The notes: generated from the letters alone by a model not told the origin. A stretch of 64,000 nt of DNA from Marinilabiliales bacterium (GCA_003512955.1 DOTG01000033.1:87275-151274), one strand, 5' to 3'. Shown: positions 1-8,702, counted from the stretch's first letter. Numbers and translations: made by a program.

Positions 1-766
1 ACCAACGTAAATATTTAAAAGCAAACAACAATGTTAACAGGGTAATCCCATTATGTAAACTTGGAAAACAATCTCTGCGGGTATGTGCCGAAATACTATA
101 ATCTATGATATATGATATTTTGTTGGTAATCATTCCGCCATCGAGATGCGAATGAAAAAGGTGTGTTAACGTATATTTTGGACCAACGGCCGGAAATATT
201 ACATAACCAATGTACCCGGCATAGAACGCGATGATTATTGAAACCAATGTTTTTCGGAATCCATTATAATTTCCCTTGAAATACAAAATTGCCGGTAGCA
301 ACATCGGATAGACAAAAAACATGCTGTAGGAGAAGAACATGTAGTCGGTCAATGGTTTTGAAATGTAGTCTTGAAAAAAAACCGCCGGTTGCGTTCCCAA
401 AAGGAACTGATCGATTTTTATTAAGTAAGGATCAACATCATTTGGATTCACAAGGTGAACCATATCGTGCATATTGGTATAAATTAACAGGCAAAAACCA
501 AAGGGTAAAATTTCACGAAGAAATTTAAGGAGTGTTGCCAGAAGCCGTGTGATTTTTGTTTTTTGAAGGATTGCTAAATCTTTTGTTTTTAGAATAATAA
601 TAAATACAATGAATGTAAAAAAAGTGCCTATCAAACGGTCGATATCGCTTTTATAGAATCCCTCTTTATCATGAAAAAGAATCATAAAAATGACCATAGG
701 AATAAATAATGCTATGGCCAACAATTCTTCGATGCGCAACTTAAAAACCCAGACTTTTAGTTTCAT
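1..766 (-). CDS. PAP2-superfamily membrane phosphatase/phosphotransferase, IPC-synthase-like (partial)
   Basis: An open frame read leftwards from an ATG at 766 runs off the window edge after about 255 codons, so the C-terminus is missing. The protein starts MKLKVWVFKLRIEELLA and has at least five hydrophobic segments. A GPKYTLTH stretch and the motif RDCFPSLHNG match the conserved PAP2/AUR1-type active-site region, in which a histidine follows FPS. The last motif of the family (SxHxxxxD) would lie beyond the edge. Members of this branch transfer or remove phosphate head groups from membrane lipids; in Bacteroidetes inositol-lipid or sphingolipid metabolism is one possibility. The substrate is inferred only. 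The gene is transcribed away from the TetR operon. Confidence 0.75.
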   Translation of the reverse strand, partial: MKLKVWVFKLRIEELLAIALFIPMVIFMILFHDKEGFYKSDIDRLIGTFFTFIVFIIILKTKDLAILQKTKITRLLATLLKFLREILPFGFCLLIYTNMHDMVHLVNPNDVDPYLIKIDQFLLGTQPAVFFQDYISKPLTDYMFFSYSMFFVYPMLLPAILYFKGNYNGFRKTLVSIIIAFYAGYIGYVIFPAVGPKYTLTHLFHSHLDGGMITNKISYIIDYSISAHTRRDCFPSLHNGITLLTLLFAFKYLRW

Positions 767-981
767 TTTTTAAATGGTATGATGTATTATTTTTTTGATA
801 AAAGCCCTCAAAAATAAACAAATACCAATGCAATGCCAATTTGAAGGTGTTTCTCCCTGCAAAATAGTTTTTTTACTTTAGCAACTTGGGGAGATTTTAA
901 AAAAAGATAATGCTATTAAGCCAGAGAATATAGGCCTTACAATAACCTTTTCAATTAAATTAATGTTTCACATGAAAAATA

Positions 982-1013
982 TTTGGATTTGATGAAAAAC
1001 CAATTTAAATTTG
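982..1013 (+). promoter_or_regulatory. Bacteroidetes-type promoter of the TetR operon
   Basis: TTTG at 982-985, a 20-nt spacer and TAAATTTG at 1006-1013 fit the Bacteroidetes primary-sigma consensus TTTG-N19-TAnnTTTG. Transcription would start near 1020, leaving a leader of about 15 nt before the ATG at 1035. This argues against translation from the TTG at 1011. A loose dyad (TGACC...GTTCA, 1012-1025) overlaps the -7/start region, where an autorepressor site would be expected. Confidence 0.65.
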
Positions 1014-1034
1014 ACCAACCGTTCATTCAAAAAC

Positions 1035-1616
1035 ATGCCCCGCACGAAAGATCAAAACGAAGAAATACGGAAAAACAAGAGCCTGATCATCCGACAAGCG
1101 GCTCTTGAGCTTTTTGCAAGCAACGGATACATGCAAACCTCCATTTCCGATATTGCCAAGAAAGCACAAATAAGCAAAGGGTTGTTATATAATTATTTTG
1201 AAAGCAAGGAGGAGCTTTTAACCGAAATTATAAAAGCAGGAGTCAATGAATTTTACTCTTCTTTTGATACCGATAAAGACGGCGTTTTGACAGGCGACGA
1301 ATTTGAGTTTTTTGTAAGAGAAACCTTTCGTCTTCAAAATGAAAACAGGGAGTTTTATAAACTTTATTATACGTTGGCAATGCAACCAGAAGTGTTAAAA
1401 AAAGTGGGGGAATTAACTGCAGAACAATCTGCCCGGATATTTACCACGGCTCTCAATTATTTTAAAAAGCACTTTGAAAAACCAGAGACCGAAATGATTC
1501 TTTTTTCATCAGTAATCAAAGGGTTAAGTATGCAATACTTATTTGCACCGGAATTTTTTAATCAAGAAAAACAAACTGAAATTGCAAACAGAATTATTGA
1601 AATGTATAAGCGATAA
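1035..1616 (+). CDS. TetR/AcrR-family regulator with an EF-hand-like loop
   Basis: This 193-residue protein has an N-terminal TetR DNA-binding domain (about residues 12-60), including ISDIAKKAQISKGLLYNYF. The C-terminal part is the usual helical ligand/dimerisation domain. Residues 78-89, DTDKDGVLTGDE, match the canonical EF-hand loop D-x-D-x-D-G-x-L-x-x-x-E. They lie between a helix ending in FYSSF and a helix starting FEFFVRE, so calcium may be a ligand; that is inference. The ATG at 1035 was chosen over TTG 1011, which overlaps the promoter. The gene is first in a run of six same-strand genes, with the next starting 33 nt later, so it probably autoregulates and controls the export operon. 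Confidence 0.88.
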   Translation: MPRTKDQNEEIRKNKSLIIRQAALELFASNGYMQTSISDIAKKAQISKGLLYNYFESKEELLTEIIKAGVNEFYSSFDTDKDGVLTGDEFEFFVRETFRLQNENREFYKLYYTLAMQPEVLKKVGELTAEQSARIFTTALNYFKKHFEKPETEMILFSSVIKGLSMQYLFAPEFFNQEKQTEIANRIIEMYKR

Positions 1617-1649
1617 CTGTTTATTAATTAAAAAGATATTCCTATTTAT

Positions 1650-2414
1650 ATGAAACATAACAAAAATAGACTCATGAAACTTTTTTTAATCATTTTTCTT
1701 GTTCTGTTATCAGGAAATGTATTTTGCCAAAGTGCAAGGGAAATAGTTAAGCAGGCGGACGATAAAATGCAAGGAACCTCGAACATCAGCGAGATGTCCA
1801 TGTCAATTGTCAGGCCTACTTATACCCGGACTATTGATTTTAAAAACTGGTCGTTAGGGCGCGATTATTTTCTAACTATAATTACAGCACCAGCTAAGGA
1901 TAAGGGTCAGGTTTTTATGAAGCATCGGACTGAAATGTGGAATTATGTTCCGAATATCAACCGGATGATAAAACTGCCGCCGGCAATGATGTCGCAGGGA
2001 TGGATGGGCTCCGATTATTCTAACGATGATTTGGTGAATCAAAGTTCTATAGTAAACGATTACACCCAGGAACTTTTAGGGACAGACGTGGTTGATGGCC
2101 GGAACTGTTACAAAATTAGCCTGGTCCCGATGCCTCATGCCAATGTGGTTTGGGGAAAAATTTTAACTTGGGTGGATAAAGAAAAGTTTATTTTCCTTAA
2201 AAGCGAATATTACGATGAAGAAAATTATCTGATCCGGACAGAAATTAGTAGAGATGTTAAAGTATTTGATAATAGGGAAATACCATCAATTATTGAAATT
2301 ATTCCTGCTGATGAGAATCAGAACAAAACGGTTGTTGAAATAAAAACTATCGACTTTGATGTGGCTATCGGTGAAGATTTTTTTACCCAACAAAACATGA
2401 AGCGGATACACTAA
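1650..2414 (+). CDS. LolA-like outer-membrane lipoprotein-sorting protein
   Basis: A signal peptide (hydrophobic to about residue 26, ending FCQ) precedes a mature domain of about 228 residues resembling the LolA-like family. Typical features are the LTIITAPAKDKGQVFMK strand pair, WNYVPNINRMIKLPP, and a MMSQGWMGSDYSNDDLV segment. LolA-fold proteins carry lipidated or hydrophobic cargo across the periplasm in a half-open beta barrel. The gene is followed at 25 nt by two FtsX permeases and an ATPase, which supports a periplasmic carrier role for this ABC system. It is not the housekeeping LolA, and its cargo is unknown. An internal ATG at residue 9 is an alternative start. Confidence 0.8.
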   Translation: MKHNKNRLMKLFLIIFLVLLSGNVFCQSAREIVKQADDKMQGTSNISEMSMSIVRPTYTRTIDFKNWSLGRDYFLTIITAPAKDKGQVFMKHRTEMWNYVPNINRMIKLPPAMMSQGWMGSDYSNDDLVNQSSIVNDYTQELLGTDVVDGRNCYKISLVPMPHANVVWGKILTWVDKEKFIFLKSEYYDEENYLIRTEISRDVKVFDNREIPSIIEIIPADENQNKTVVEIKTIDFDVAIGEDFFTQQNMKRIH

Positions 2415-2439
2415 TAATCAGAAATATAATTAAAGACTT

Positions 2440-3855
2440 ATGACCCGATTACTAAAAATGGCCTGGCGAAACTGTTGGCGGAACAAACGGCGGACTTTAA
2501 TAACTGCCGCATCCATCTTTTTTGCGGTGTTCTTTGCTATTATCATGCGCTCTTTTCAATTGGGAACTTATGGACACATGATCCGGCAAAGTATCGAGAT
2601 GTTTTCGGGGTACCTTCAAGTGCAAAATCCTGAATATTATGACGATCCTCATCTTGATCATTCGATAACGTACAATGCTCAAATGATGGATACACTAACA
2701 AAATACCCAGGAGTAAAAGTTGCGGTTCCAAGAGTGGAGGCTTTTGCCTTAGTTTCCACGGGGAACCAAAGCAAAGGGGTGATGGTAATCGGAATCGATC
2801 CGGTAAAAGAAACATCAGTAAGCAATCCGGAGCATTTCATAGTTAACTACCGAATGACTCCCGGTAAAGCAAAATTATTAATGCAGGAATTGGAGTTCAC
2901 CGATAAGGAAAAAGAACTGCTGAAAATGTACGAAAACAGCGTTTATAACAATTTGGAACGGTTGTTTGACGACTTGACTCTTAACGATGAAAAACGTACG
3001 AAATACCGCCCAAATTTTGAAAAGCATCTTTTTTACAAAAGCAATTATTTGGTTCCAGATGATTCCGGGGTGTTGATTTCGTCAAAACTGGCTCAGTTTT
3101 TAAATGTTGAAGTTGGGGATACCTTGGTAATGATTGGCCAAGGTTTTCAGGGGCATTCTGCCGCCGATTTATTTCCTGTTCGGGGAATGGTGAGAGTACC
3201 AGCACCAGATTTGGACAATAAATTGATTTACACGTCATTAAATAAATCGCAATCATTTTTTAATCTTGAAAACCGGATTACCTCCATTATATTGAATTTA
3301 AAAGATCCCGATGACATGTTATTGGTTCAAAAGGAATTATCAGATTTGTTGGATTCAAAAAATTATGTTGTTAAAAACTGGCAGGAACTAAATCCAACAC
3401 TTAAACAGCAGATTGAAGGGGATAACAAAAGCGGGCAGATGTTCGTGGGTATTTTATACTTCATTATCTTTTTTGGGATTTTTGGTACCGTTCTGATGAT
3501 GGTTTCCGAGCGGCGAAGAGAATTTGGTGTTTTGGTAGCGATTGGAATGCGTAAGCGGTTATTGATTGGTGTGGTGGTGATTGAAATGTTCTTTATTGGA
3601 TTTATGGGAACCTTATCCGGATTTTTGGCGGCGATTCCTTTGGTCGTTTGGTTTCGTCAATTTCCAATAACTTTCACCGGGGAGATGGCAAAAATGTACG
3701 AAGACATGGGTTTTGATCCAATTATGCCCACTGCTCCGGTCGAAGGGTATTTCACATGGCAAGCAGTTGTCATCCTAATTATGGTTTTAATTGCGTGCTA
3801 CATCCCACTCCAAAAAATTCGGAAAATGAAATTGATGGAAGCTTTGCGGGAGTAA
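2440..3855 (+). CDS. FtsX/LolCE-type ABC transporter permease (first)
   Basis: The protein has 471 residues. A membrane segment near residues 15-35 follows the basic start MTRLLKMAWRNCWRNKRRT. A large periplasmic domain (about 40-330) is followed by three C-terminal membrane segments in the FtsX pattern; the first contains FGIFGTVLMMVSERRREFGVLVAIGMR. This is the MacB/LolC topology, used for mechanotransmission or for extracting lipoproteins rather than ordinary transport through the membrane. A second permease follows, 37 nt downstream, so the complex is probably a heterodimer like LolCE. Family assignment is firm; the substrate is unknown. Confidence 0.88.
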   Translation: MTRLLKMAWRNCWRNKRRTLITAASIFFAVFFAIIMRSFQLGTYGHMIRQSIEMFSGYLQVQNPEYYDDPHLDHSITYNAQMMDTLTKYPGVKVAVPRVEAFALVSTGNQSKGVMVIGIDPVKETSVSNPEHFIVNYRMTPGKAKLLMQELEFTDKEKELLKMYENSVYNNLERLFDDLTLNDEKRTKYRPNFEKHLFYKSNYLVPDDSGVLISSKLAQFLNVEVGDTLVMIGQGFQGHSAADLFPVRGMVRVPAPDLDNKLIYTSLNKSQSFFNLENRITSIILNLKDPDDMLLVQKELSDLLDSKNYVVKNWQELNPTLKQQIEGDNKSGQMFVGILYFIIFFGIFGTVLMMVSERRREFGVLVAIGMRKRLLIGVVVIEMFFIGFMGTLSGFLAAIPLVVWFRQFPITFTGEMAKMYEDMGFDPIMPTAPVEGYFTWQAVVILIMVLIACYIPLQKIRKMKLMEALRE

Positions 3856-3892
3856 TATCAAACAGAAAACACCTAACAAATAAAACAGGGAC

Positions 3893-5323
3893 ATGATTGC
3901 TAGTATTGCTTGGAAAAATGTTTGGAGAAACAAGAGCCGGAGTCTTGTGGTTGTTTTTGCCATCACCTTAGGAACGATTGCAGGTGTGTTTGTGGCTGGA
4001 ATGATGAATGGATGGGTCGCTCAACGAATTGATTCGGTTATTTATACTGAGTTGGGGCATTTGAAAATTCAAAACCCCGACTACTTGATTAACGAGGAGA
4101 GCCAATACAGTTTACCAGATATTGATTCGATACTTGCTTTTTGCGAAACAACCCCTGGATTGGAAAATTATACCACGCGGAGCAAAATTGTTTCCATGGC
4201 AACAACCGCAGGAGGAAGTACCGGGGTTGTTTTAAAAGGAATAATTCCGGAACAAGAAAAGCGGGTTAGCGATGTATATTTGAAGATTCTTCCCAATGGC
4301 GGTGACTATTTCGAAACGAAATCTAAGTTACCCCCGGTTGTTATAAGCGGCAAAACCGCAGAGCAATTGCGGATTAAAAACTTCAAGATAACTCAGCAAG
4401 TTTTGGATAGTTTGACTCGACAAGAGGTTCCAAACGAATTGTTGGAAAAACTTAAACCCTTGATCGATACCCGATTCGATACCGAGAAGAAATTTAAACC
4501 GGCGGTTCAAAAAGTTTGGCATCCCAATGAAATCCGTAAACATGGGCCTGCTCTTATGAGAACGGCTTCATACTTAAAAACCCGATCGAAAATAACCTTT
4601 AGTTTTACCAAGCAAGACGGACAAATTGGGTATCAAACGTTTCAGGTTTGTGGCGTGTATAAAACCACAAACACCATGTTCGATCAGATGAATGCCTTTG
4701 TTAAACAAGAGGATTTGGCTTATGCCACAGGAATGGATATGAATCAATTCCATGAAATTTCCATTGTACTTCCGGAAAACACAAAAGACGCGAATTTGCT
4801 TAAAAACCGGCTAGCCCAAAAGTTTGGCCATTTAAATGTTATGACATGGAAAGAATTGGCTCCCGATGCTGGAATGATGGCCGATTTTATGGATGTGTAT
4901 TATTACATGATCATGGGTATCATCTTTTTTGCCTTGGCTTTTGGCATCATCAATACCATGTTGATGTCAATTCTGGAACGGATTAAAGAATTGGGAATGC
5001 TCATGGCCATTGGTATGAAGAAGAAGAAAGTGTTTCAAATGATTATGTATGAAACGGTGTTTCTTACCCTTACCGGAAGTTTAATAGGAATGGCTTTGGG
5101 TGGGCTTTTAATAGCAATTACCGGAACCACCGGGCTGAATTTTTCGTCCGTAGCCGAAGGTTTCGAAGCCGTGGGTTGGGCCGCCATAGTCTATCCGTCT
5201 ATCGAAACGAGTTTCTTTATTGGTGTAACTTTTCTGGTAATTATCATTGGAATATTGGCATCAATAATTCCTGCAAAAAAAGCACTTAAGCTAAAACCTG
5301 TTGAAGCATTGAGAATAGAATAA
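3893..5323 (+). CDS. FtsX/LolCE-type ABC transporter permease (second)
   Basis: The second permease has 476 residues and the same architecture as its neighbour: an N-terminal membrane segment after MIASIAWKNVWRNKSRS, a long periplasmic domain, and C-terminal membrane segments. These include AFGIINTMLMSILERIKELGMLMAIGMK and a closing IIPAKKALKLKPVEALRIE. The two permeases share the start and C-terminal signatures but diverge in the periplasmic part, as expected for a heterodimer that recognises cargo asymmetrically. The partner ATPase begins 50 nt downstream. Function beyond FtsX-type ABC export is inferred from context. Confidence 0.88.
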   Translation: MIASIAWKNVWRNKSRSLVVVFAITLGTIAGVFVAGMMNGWVAQRIDSVIYTELGHLKIQNPDYLINEESQYSLPDIDSILAFCETTPGLENYTTRSKIVSMATTAGGSTGVVLKGIIPEQEKRVSDVYLKILPNGGDYFETKSKLPPVVISGKTAEQLRIKNFKITQQVLDSLTRQEVPNELLEKLKPLIDTRFDTEKKFKPAVQKVWHPNEIRKHGPALMRTASYLKTRSKITFSFTKQDGQIGYQTFQVCGVYKTTNTMFDQMNAFVKQEDLAYATGMDMNQFHEISIVLPENTKDANLLKNRLAQKFGHLNVMTWKELAPDAGMMADFMDVYYYMIMGIIFFALAFGIINTMLMSILERIKELGMLMAIGMKKKKVFQMIMYETVFLTLTGSLIGMALGGLLIAITGTTGLNFSSVAEGFEAVGWAAIVYPSIETSFFIGVTFLVIIIGILASIIPAKKALKLKPVEALRIE

Positions 5324-5373
5324 TTGAACCCATGAGCTTATGAGAAAATGAGCCCATTTAAAAAATTGAATTT

Positions 5374-6069
5374 ATGAAAGTAATCGAAATTAGCAACCTG
5401 CATAAAACATATAGTGAATCGGAACTAGAAGTTCGGGCTGTAGATGGTATCACCCTTGATTTTGAGGAAGGAGAATTTGCCGCTATTGTGGGGCCTTCCG
5501 GATCGGGTAAAACCACGTTATTGAACATGATTGGTGGGCTCGATGTACCAACTTCCGGCGAAGTTTTGGTGGGGGGTTCTTTAATGAGCGAGCTGAAAGA
5601 TTCGGAGTTGACTGATTTTAGATTGAACAACATTGGATTTGTTTTTCAAGCTTATAATCTCATTCCTGTTCTTACCGTGAAGGAAAACACAGAATTTGTC
5701 ATGCGGTTACAAGGCAAAAAAGATGAAGAGTGTGAGAAGAGATCCAACGAACTTTTAAAAGCCGTTGGGCTTGAGGAGCGCATCAATGCCCGTCCGGTAA
5801 AACTTTCAGGGGGTCAACAGCAGCGCGTTGCGGTGGCAAGGGCTTTGGCCGCAAAACCAAAGTTTGTGTTGGCCGACGAACCTACCGCCAATCTGGATTC
5901 AAAATCAACCGAAACATTGTTGGAAATCATGGAACGCTTGAACCGGGAGGAAAATATAACCTTTATTTTCAGTACACACGATGCCCGGGTGGTTAAAAAA
6001 GCCCGTAGGATTATTACGCTTGAAGACGGTAAAATTATCAACGATGTCCGTAAAAACGGAGGAGAATAG
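5374..6069 (+). CDS. ABC transporter ATP-binding protein, LolD/MacB family
   Basis: This 231-residue nucleotide-binding domain carries Walker A GPSGSGKTT (about residues 43-51), a Q-loop in GFVFQAYNLIPVLTV, the signature LSGGQQQRVAVARAL, Walker B FVLADEPTANLDS and the switch histidine in FSTHD. The LIPVLTVxEN stretch is typical of the LolD/MacB/FtsE-like group that works with FtsX permeases. It would power the two upstream permeases from the cytoplasmic face. The full motif set indicates an active ATPase. Confidence 0.92.
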   Translation: MKVIEISNLHKTYSESELEVRAVDGITLDFEEGEFAAIVGPSGSGKTTLLNMIGGLDVPTSGEVLVGGSLMSELKDSELTDFRLNNIGFVFQAYNLIPVLTVKENTEFVMRLQGKKDEECEKRSNELLKAVGLEERINARPVKLSGGQQQRVAVARALAAKPKFVLADEPTANLDSKSTETLLEIMERLNREENITFIFSTHDARVVKKARRIITLEDGKIINDVRKNGGE

Positions 6070-6135
6070 GAACGGTAATCCGCACGGCACCATACCAGAA
6101 AATAAAAACCAAAAGAGTCATTCTATAAAATTAAA

Positions 6136-7278
6136 ATGAAACGGTTTTTAGGAATAACAGTAGTTTTAGTTGCATTAATTTCCAGTGGAAGTGCTCAAGA
6201 GAAATTTACCATAGATGGATATATTTCCCAAATGGGCTCTTCACAATTTATAACCGATTCGTCCGGTGTTACTTGGGACTATGTGTTACACAACCGTCTC
6301 AATTTGGCTTGGTATGCTACCGATAAATTGACCCTGAAACTCCAATTCCGTAACCAGTTCTTTTTAGGTGAGACCATCAATAACACGTCAGGCTACGCTG
6401 CGGAATTTTCAAAAGATAAAGGCGCCGCCGATTTAAATTGGAATTGGTTTTCGTCGGGAGGAAGTTTACTCAATACTCAGGTAGATAGGGCTTTTGTGGA
6501 ATATGTTCATGGAACCAATGAATTAACTATTGGTCGGCAGCGGATTAACTGGGGACGATCGTTGGTGTGGAACCCCAATGATATTTTTAATGCCTACTCT
6601 TATTACGATTTTGATTATACCGAAAAACCGGGTTCCGATGCCATCCGGGCAATCCATTATTTCGGAACAGCCTCTTCTTTCGAATTTGTAACCAAAGTAG
6701 ATAGTGCCAATCATCTTTCGTTTGGAGCTCTGACCAAATTCAACAAGTGGGGATACGATATTCAACTTATGGGCGGATATATTCAAAATGAAGATGTTGT
6801 GATTGGTGTAGGATGGGAAGGAAATATTAAAAAGTTTTCGTTCCGCGGAGAAACATCCTATTTTCATCCTGAAAAAAAATTTTCGGATAGCACAGGTGTT
6901 TTTCTTGCAACTCTGGGAACAGATATTAGTTTTGACAACAACCTGATGATACAAGCAGAATTTTTGTATAACGATAAAAAAGCGTTGATACCATTGATAC
7001 AATTGGTTTCCGCTCCATCAAATTCAAAGAGCCTGTCTATTTCCACTTATAATGTTTTTGCAAATGTAATCTATCCAATTACCCCAATTTTTTCTGCTTA
7101 TCTTGCCGGTATGTATTATACCGATCAAAACGGTTTTTTTCTGATGCCCGGGGTGGATATTTCGCTAACCAACAACCTTAACGCCTCTTTGATTTATCAA
7201 TATTTTAATCTAGAAATATTTGGACGCCAGCGAATAAGCATGAATATGGCCTTTGCCCGGTTAAAGTGGAGTTTTTAA
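6136..7278 (+). CDS. Outer-membrane beta-barrel protein closing the TetR/ABC operon
   Basis: A 380-residue protein with a signal peptide (MKRFLGITVVLVALISSGSA) followed by alternating amphipathic strands throughout and ending in F (RLKWSF), as expected of an outer-membrane barrel. The segment GRQRINWGRSLVWNPNDIFN resembles porin-like DUF1302-type proteins, which in other bacteria sit beside LolA-like proteins and RND or ABC exporters. It lies 66 nt after the ATPase on the same strand and is most likely the outer-membrane component of the system. I do not recognise a named family with certainty. Confidence 0.7.
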   Translation: MKRFLGITVVLVALISSGSAQEKFTIDGYISQMGSSQFITDSSGVTWDYVLHNRLNLAWYATDKLTLKLQFRNQFFLGETINNTSGYAAEFSKDKGAADLNWNWFSSGGSLLNTQVDRAFVEYVHGTNELTIGRQRINWGRSLVWNPNDIFNAYSYYDFDYTEKPGSDAIRAIHYFGTASSFEFVTKVDSANHLSFGALTKFNKWGYDIQLMGGYIQNEDVVIGVGWEGNIKKFSFRGETSYFHPEKKFSDSTGVFLATLGTDISFDNNLMIQAEFLYNDKKALIPLIQLVSAPSNSKSLSISTYNVFANVIYPITPIFSAYLAGMYYTDQNGFFLMPGVDISLTNNLNASLIYQYFNLEIFGRQRISMNMAFARLKWSF

Positions 7279-7317
7279 TGAATCACGAAGCGACTGTTCC
7301 GGGGGAATTATCTAATA

Positions 7318-7337
7318 AGCGAAGTCGACGCTTCGCT
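7318..7337. repeat. Perfect hairpin AGCGAAG-TCGACG-CTTCGCT
   Basis: A 7-bp perfect stem with a 6-nt loop lies between the convergent outer-membrane gene and pgk. It has no T-run on the plus strand, so it is a poor terminator by itself. It may help stop plus-strand transcription or be a small palindromic repeat. Confidence 0.45.
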
Positions 7338-7339
7338 GT

Positions 7340-7373
7340 CCAAAAAAAACCGCCCCAAAAATGGAAGCGGTTT
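7340..7373 (-). terminator. Intrinsic terminator of pgk
   Basis: Read on the minus strand, AAACCGC and GCGGTTT pair (7 bp; 7367-7373 with 7347-7353) around a 13-nt loop and are followed by an uninterrupted T tract. It lies about 60 nt beyond the pgk stop codon. Confidence 0.8.
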
Positions 7374-7433
7374 CATTAAAAACATTCAGTTTATTTTCTA
7401 ATCTCTAATTTTCCAGAATCAAATCTCAAAAGG

Positions 7434-8702
7434 CTATTCTCCACGGATGGCAATAATACCTGGCAATGCTTTACCCTCCATGTATTCCAGCATGGCACCG
7501 CCACCGGTTGAAACGTAGCTTACTTTGTCGGCTAATTTGTTTTTGTTGATAGCAGCTACTGAGTCACCACCACCAATTAAGGTAAAAGCACCTTTAGCAG
7601 TAGCATGGGCTAAGGCATGAGCCACAGCAGAAGTTCCCTTTGAGAATTTTTCCATTTCAAAAACACCCATCGGACCGTTCCAAAGCACGGTTTTTGAATT
7701 TTTAATTACCTCGGTAAAAGTAGCAATGGTTTCGCTGGCAATGTCCAACCCCATCCAGCCATCAGGGGTTTCGTTAGTTTTTGAGGTGTTGGTGTTTGCC
7801 TCAGCATCGAATTTGTCTGCATTTATGGCATCGGTAGGGATGTAAACTTTCACGCCTTTTGCTTTTGCCTTTTCAAGGATACTTAAAGCCAGATCTAATT
7901 TATCGGTTTCACACAATGAATTTCCTATTTTTCCTCCTTGTGCCTTAATAAAGGTATAGGTCATTCCTCCACCGATGATCAGGTTATCCACGCGGTCGAG
8001 CAGGTTTTCAATAATTAAAATTTTATCGGAAACTTTGGCACCACCCATAATGGCAGTAAAAGGTTTGTCGGCCGCTTTAATCACCTTATCCATAGCCAAA
8101 AGCTCGCTATTGATCAAGTAACCAAACATTTTGTTTTCAACATCAAAATGGTCGGCCACTAATGCGGTGGAAGCATGCGCGCGATGAGCAGTCCCAAAGG
8201 CATCGTTCACATATACATCGGCATAGCTGGCCAATGTTTTTACAAATTCTTTTTGCGATGCTTTAACTTGTGCTTTACCCGCTTTTTTCTCCTCATCAGT
8301 TGGTGTTTCACCCAAGTGGTAAGGCTTTCCCTCTTCTTCTTCGTAAAAGCGAAGGTTTTCGAGTAGTAAAACTTCACCGGTTTTTAAGTCTTTGGCCATT
8401 TTTTCAACACCGTCTCCAATCACATCGCCAGCAAAAATTACTTTTTTTTCTAAATTTTTCTCTAAAGCAGATACCACATGCTTCATGGAATATTTATCCT
8501 GTTTTTTACCATCGGGACGGCCTAGGTGAGACATAAGAATGGCGCATCCTCCATCGTTTAAAATTTTATTGATGGTTGGTAAGGCTCCCTTGATGCGGGT
8601 TTCATCGGTAACTTCAAATGTTTGTTTGTTCAACGGAACATTAAAATCGACACGGACAATGGCTTTTTTGCCCTTAAAGTTGTAATCATTAATGTGTTTC
8701 AT
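7434..8702 (-). CDS. pgk: Phosphoglycerate kinase
   Basis: The 422-residue product contains the class motifs of phosphoglycerate kinase: VRVDFNVPLN near the N-terminus (substrate site), SHLGRPDGK, the hinge-region GGAKVSDK, NGPMGVFE and the nucleotide-binding GGGDSVAA near the C-terminus. It transfers the phosphate of 1,3-bisphosphoglycerate to ADP in glycolysis and works in reverse in gluconeogenesis. It is monocistronic: a -7-like element TATATTTG (minus strand, 8756-8763) precedes it and an intrinsic terminator follows. Length is slightly above the usual 390-400 because of a short insertion near residues 130-150 (GETPTDEEKKAGKAQ), as seen in Bacteroidetes homologues. Confidence 0.97.
   Translation of the reverse strand: MKHINDYNFKGKKAIVRVDFNVPLNKQTFEVTDETRIKGALPTINKILNDGGCAILMSHLGRPDGKKQDKYSMKHVVSALEKNLEKKVIFAGDVIGDGVEKMAKDLKTGEVLLLENLRFYEEEEGKPYHLGETPTDEEKKAGKAQVKASQKEFVKTLASYADVYVNDAFGTAHRAHASTALVADHFDVENKMFGYLINSELLAMDKVIKAADKPFTAIMGGAKVSDKILIIENLLDRVDNLIIGGGMTYTFIKAQGGKIGNSLCETDKLDLALSILEKAKAKGVKVYIPTDAINADKFDAEANTNTSKTNETPDGWMGLDIASETIATFTEVIKNSKTVLWNGPMGVFEMEKFSKGTSAVAHALAHATAKGAFTLIGGGDSVAAINKNKLADKVSYVSTGGGAMLEYMEGKALPGIIAIRGE

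Noticed and set aside
289..528. Plus-strand open frame of 79 codons
   Set aside because: It is antisense to the PAP2-like gene, has an unlikely composition (many Arg/Cys at the start) and no promoter.
1011..1034. TTG start extending TetR by 8 residues
   Set aside because: It falls inside the -7 promoter element and the added residues do not resemble the family.
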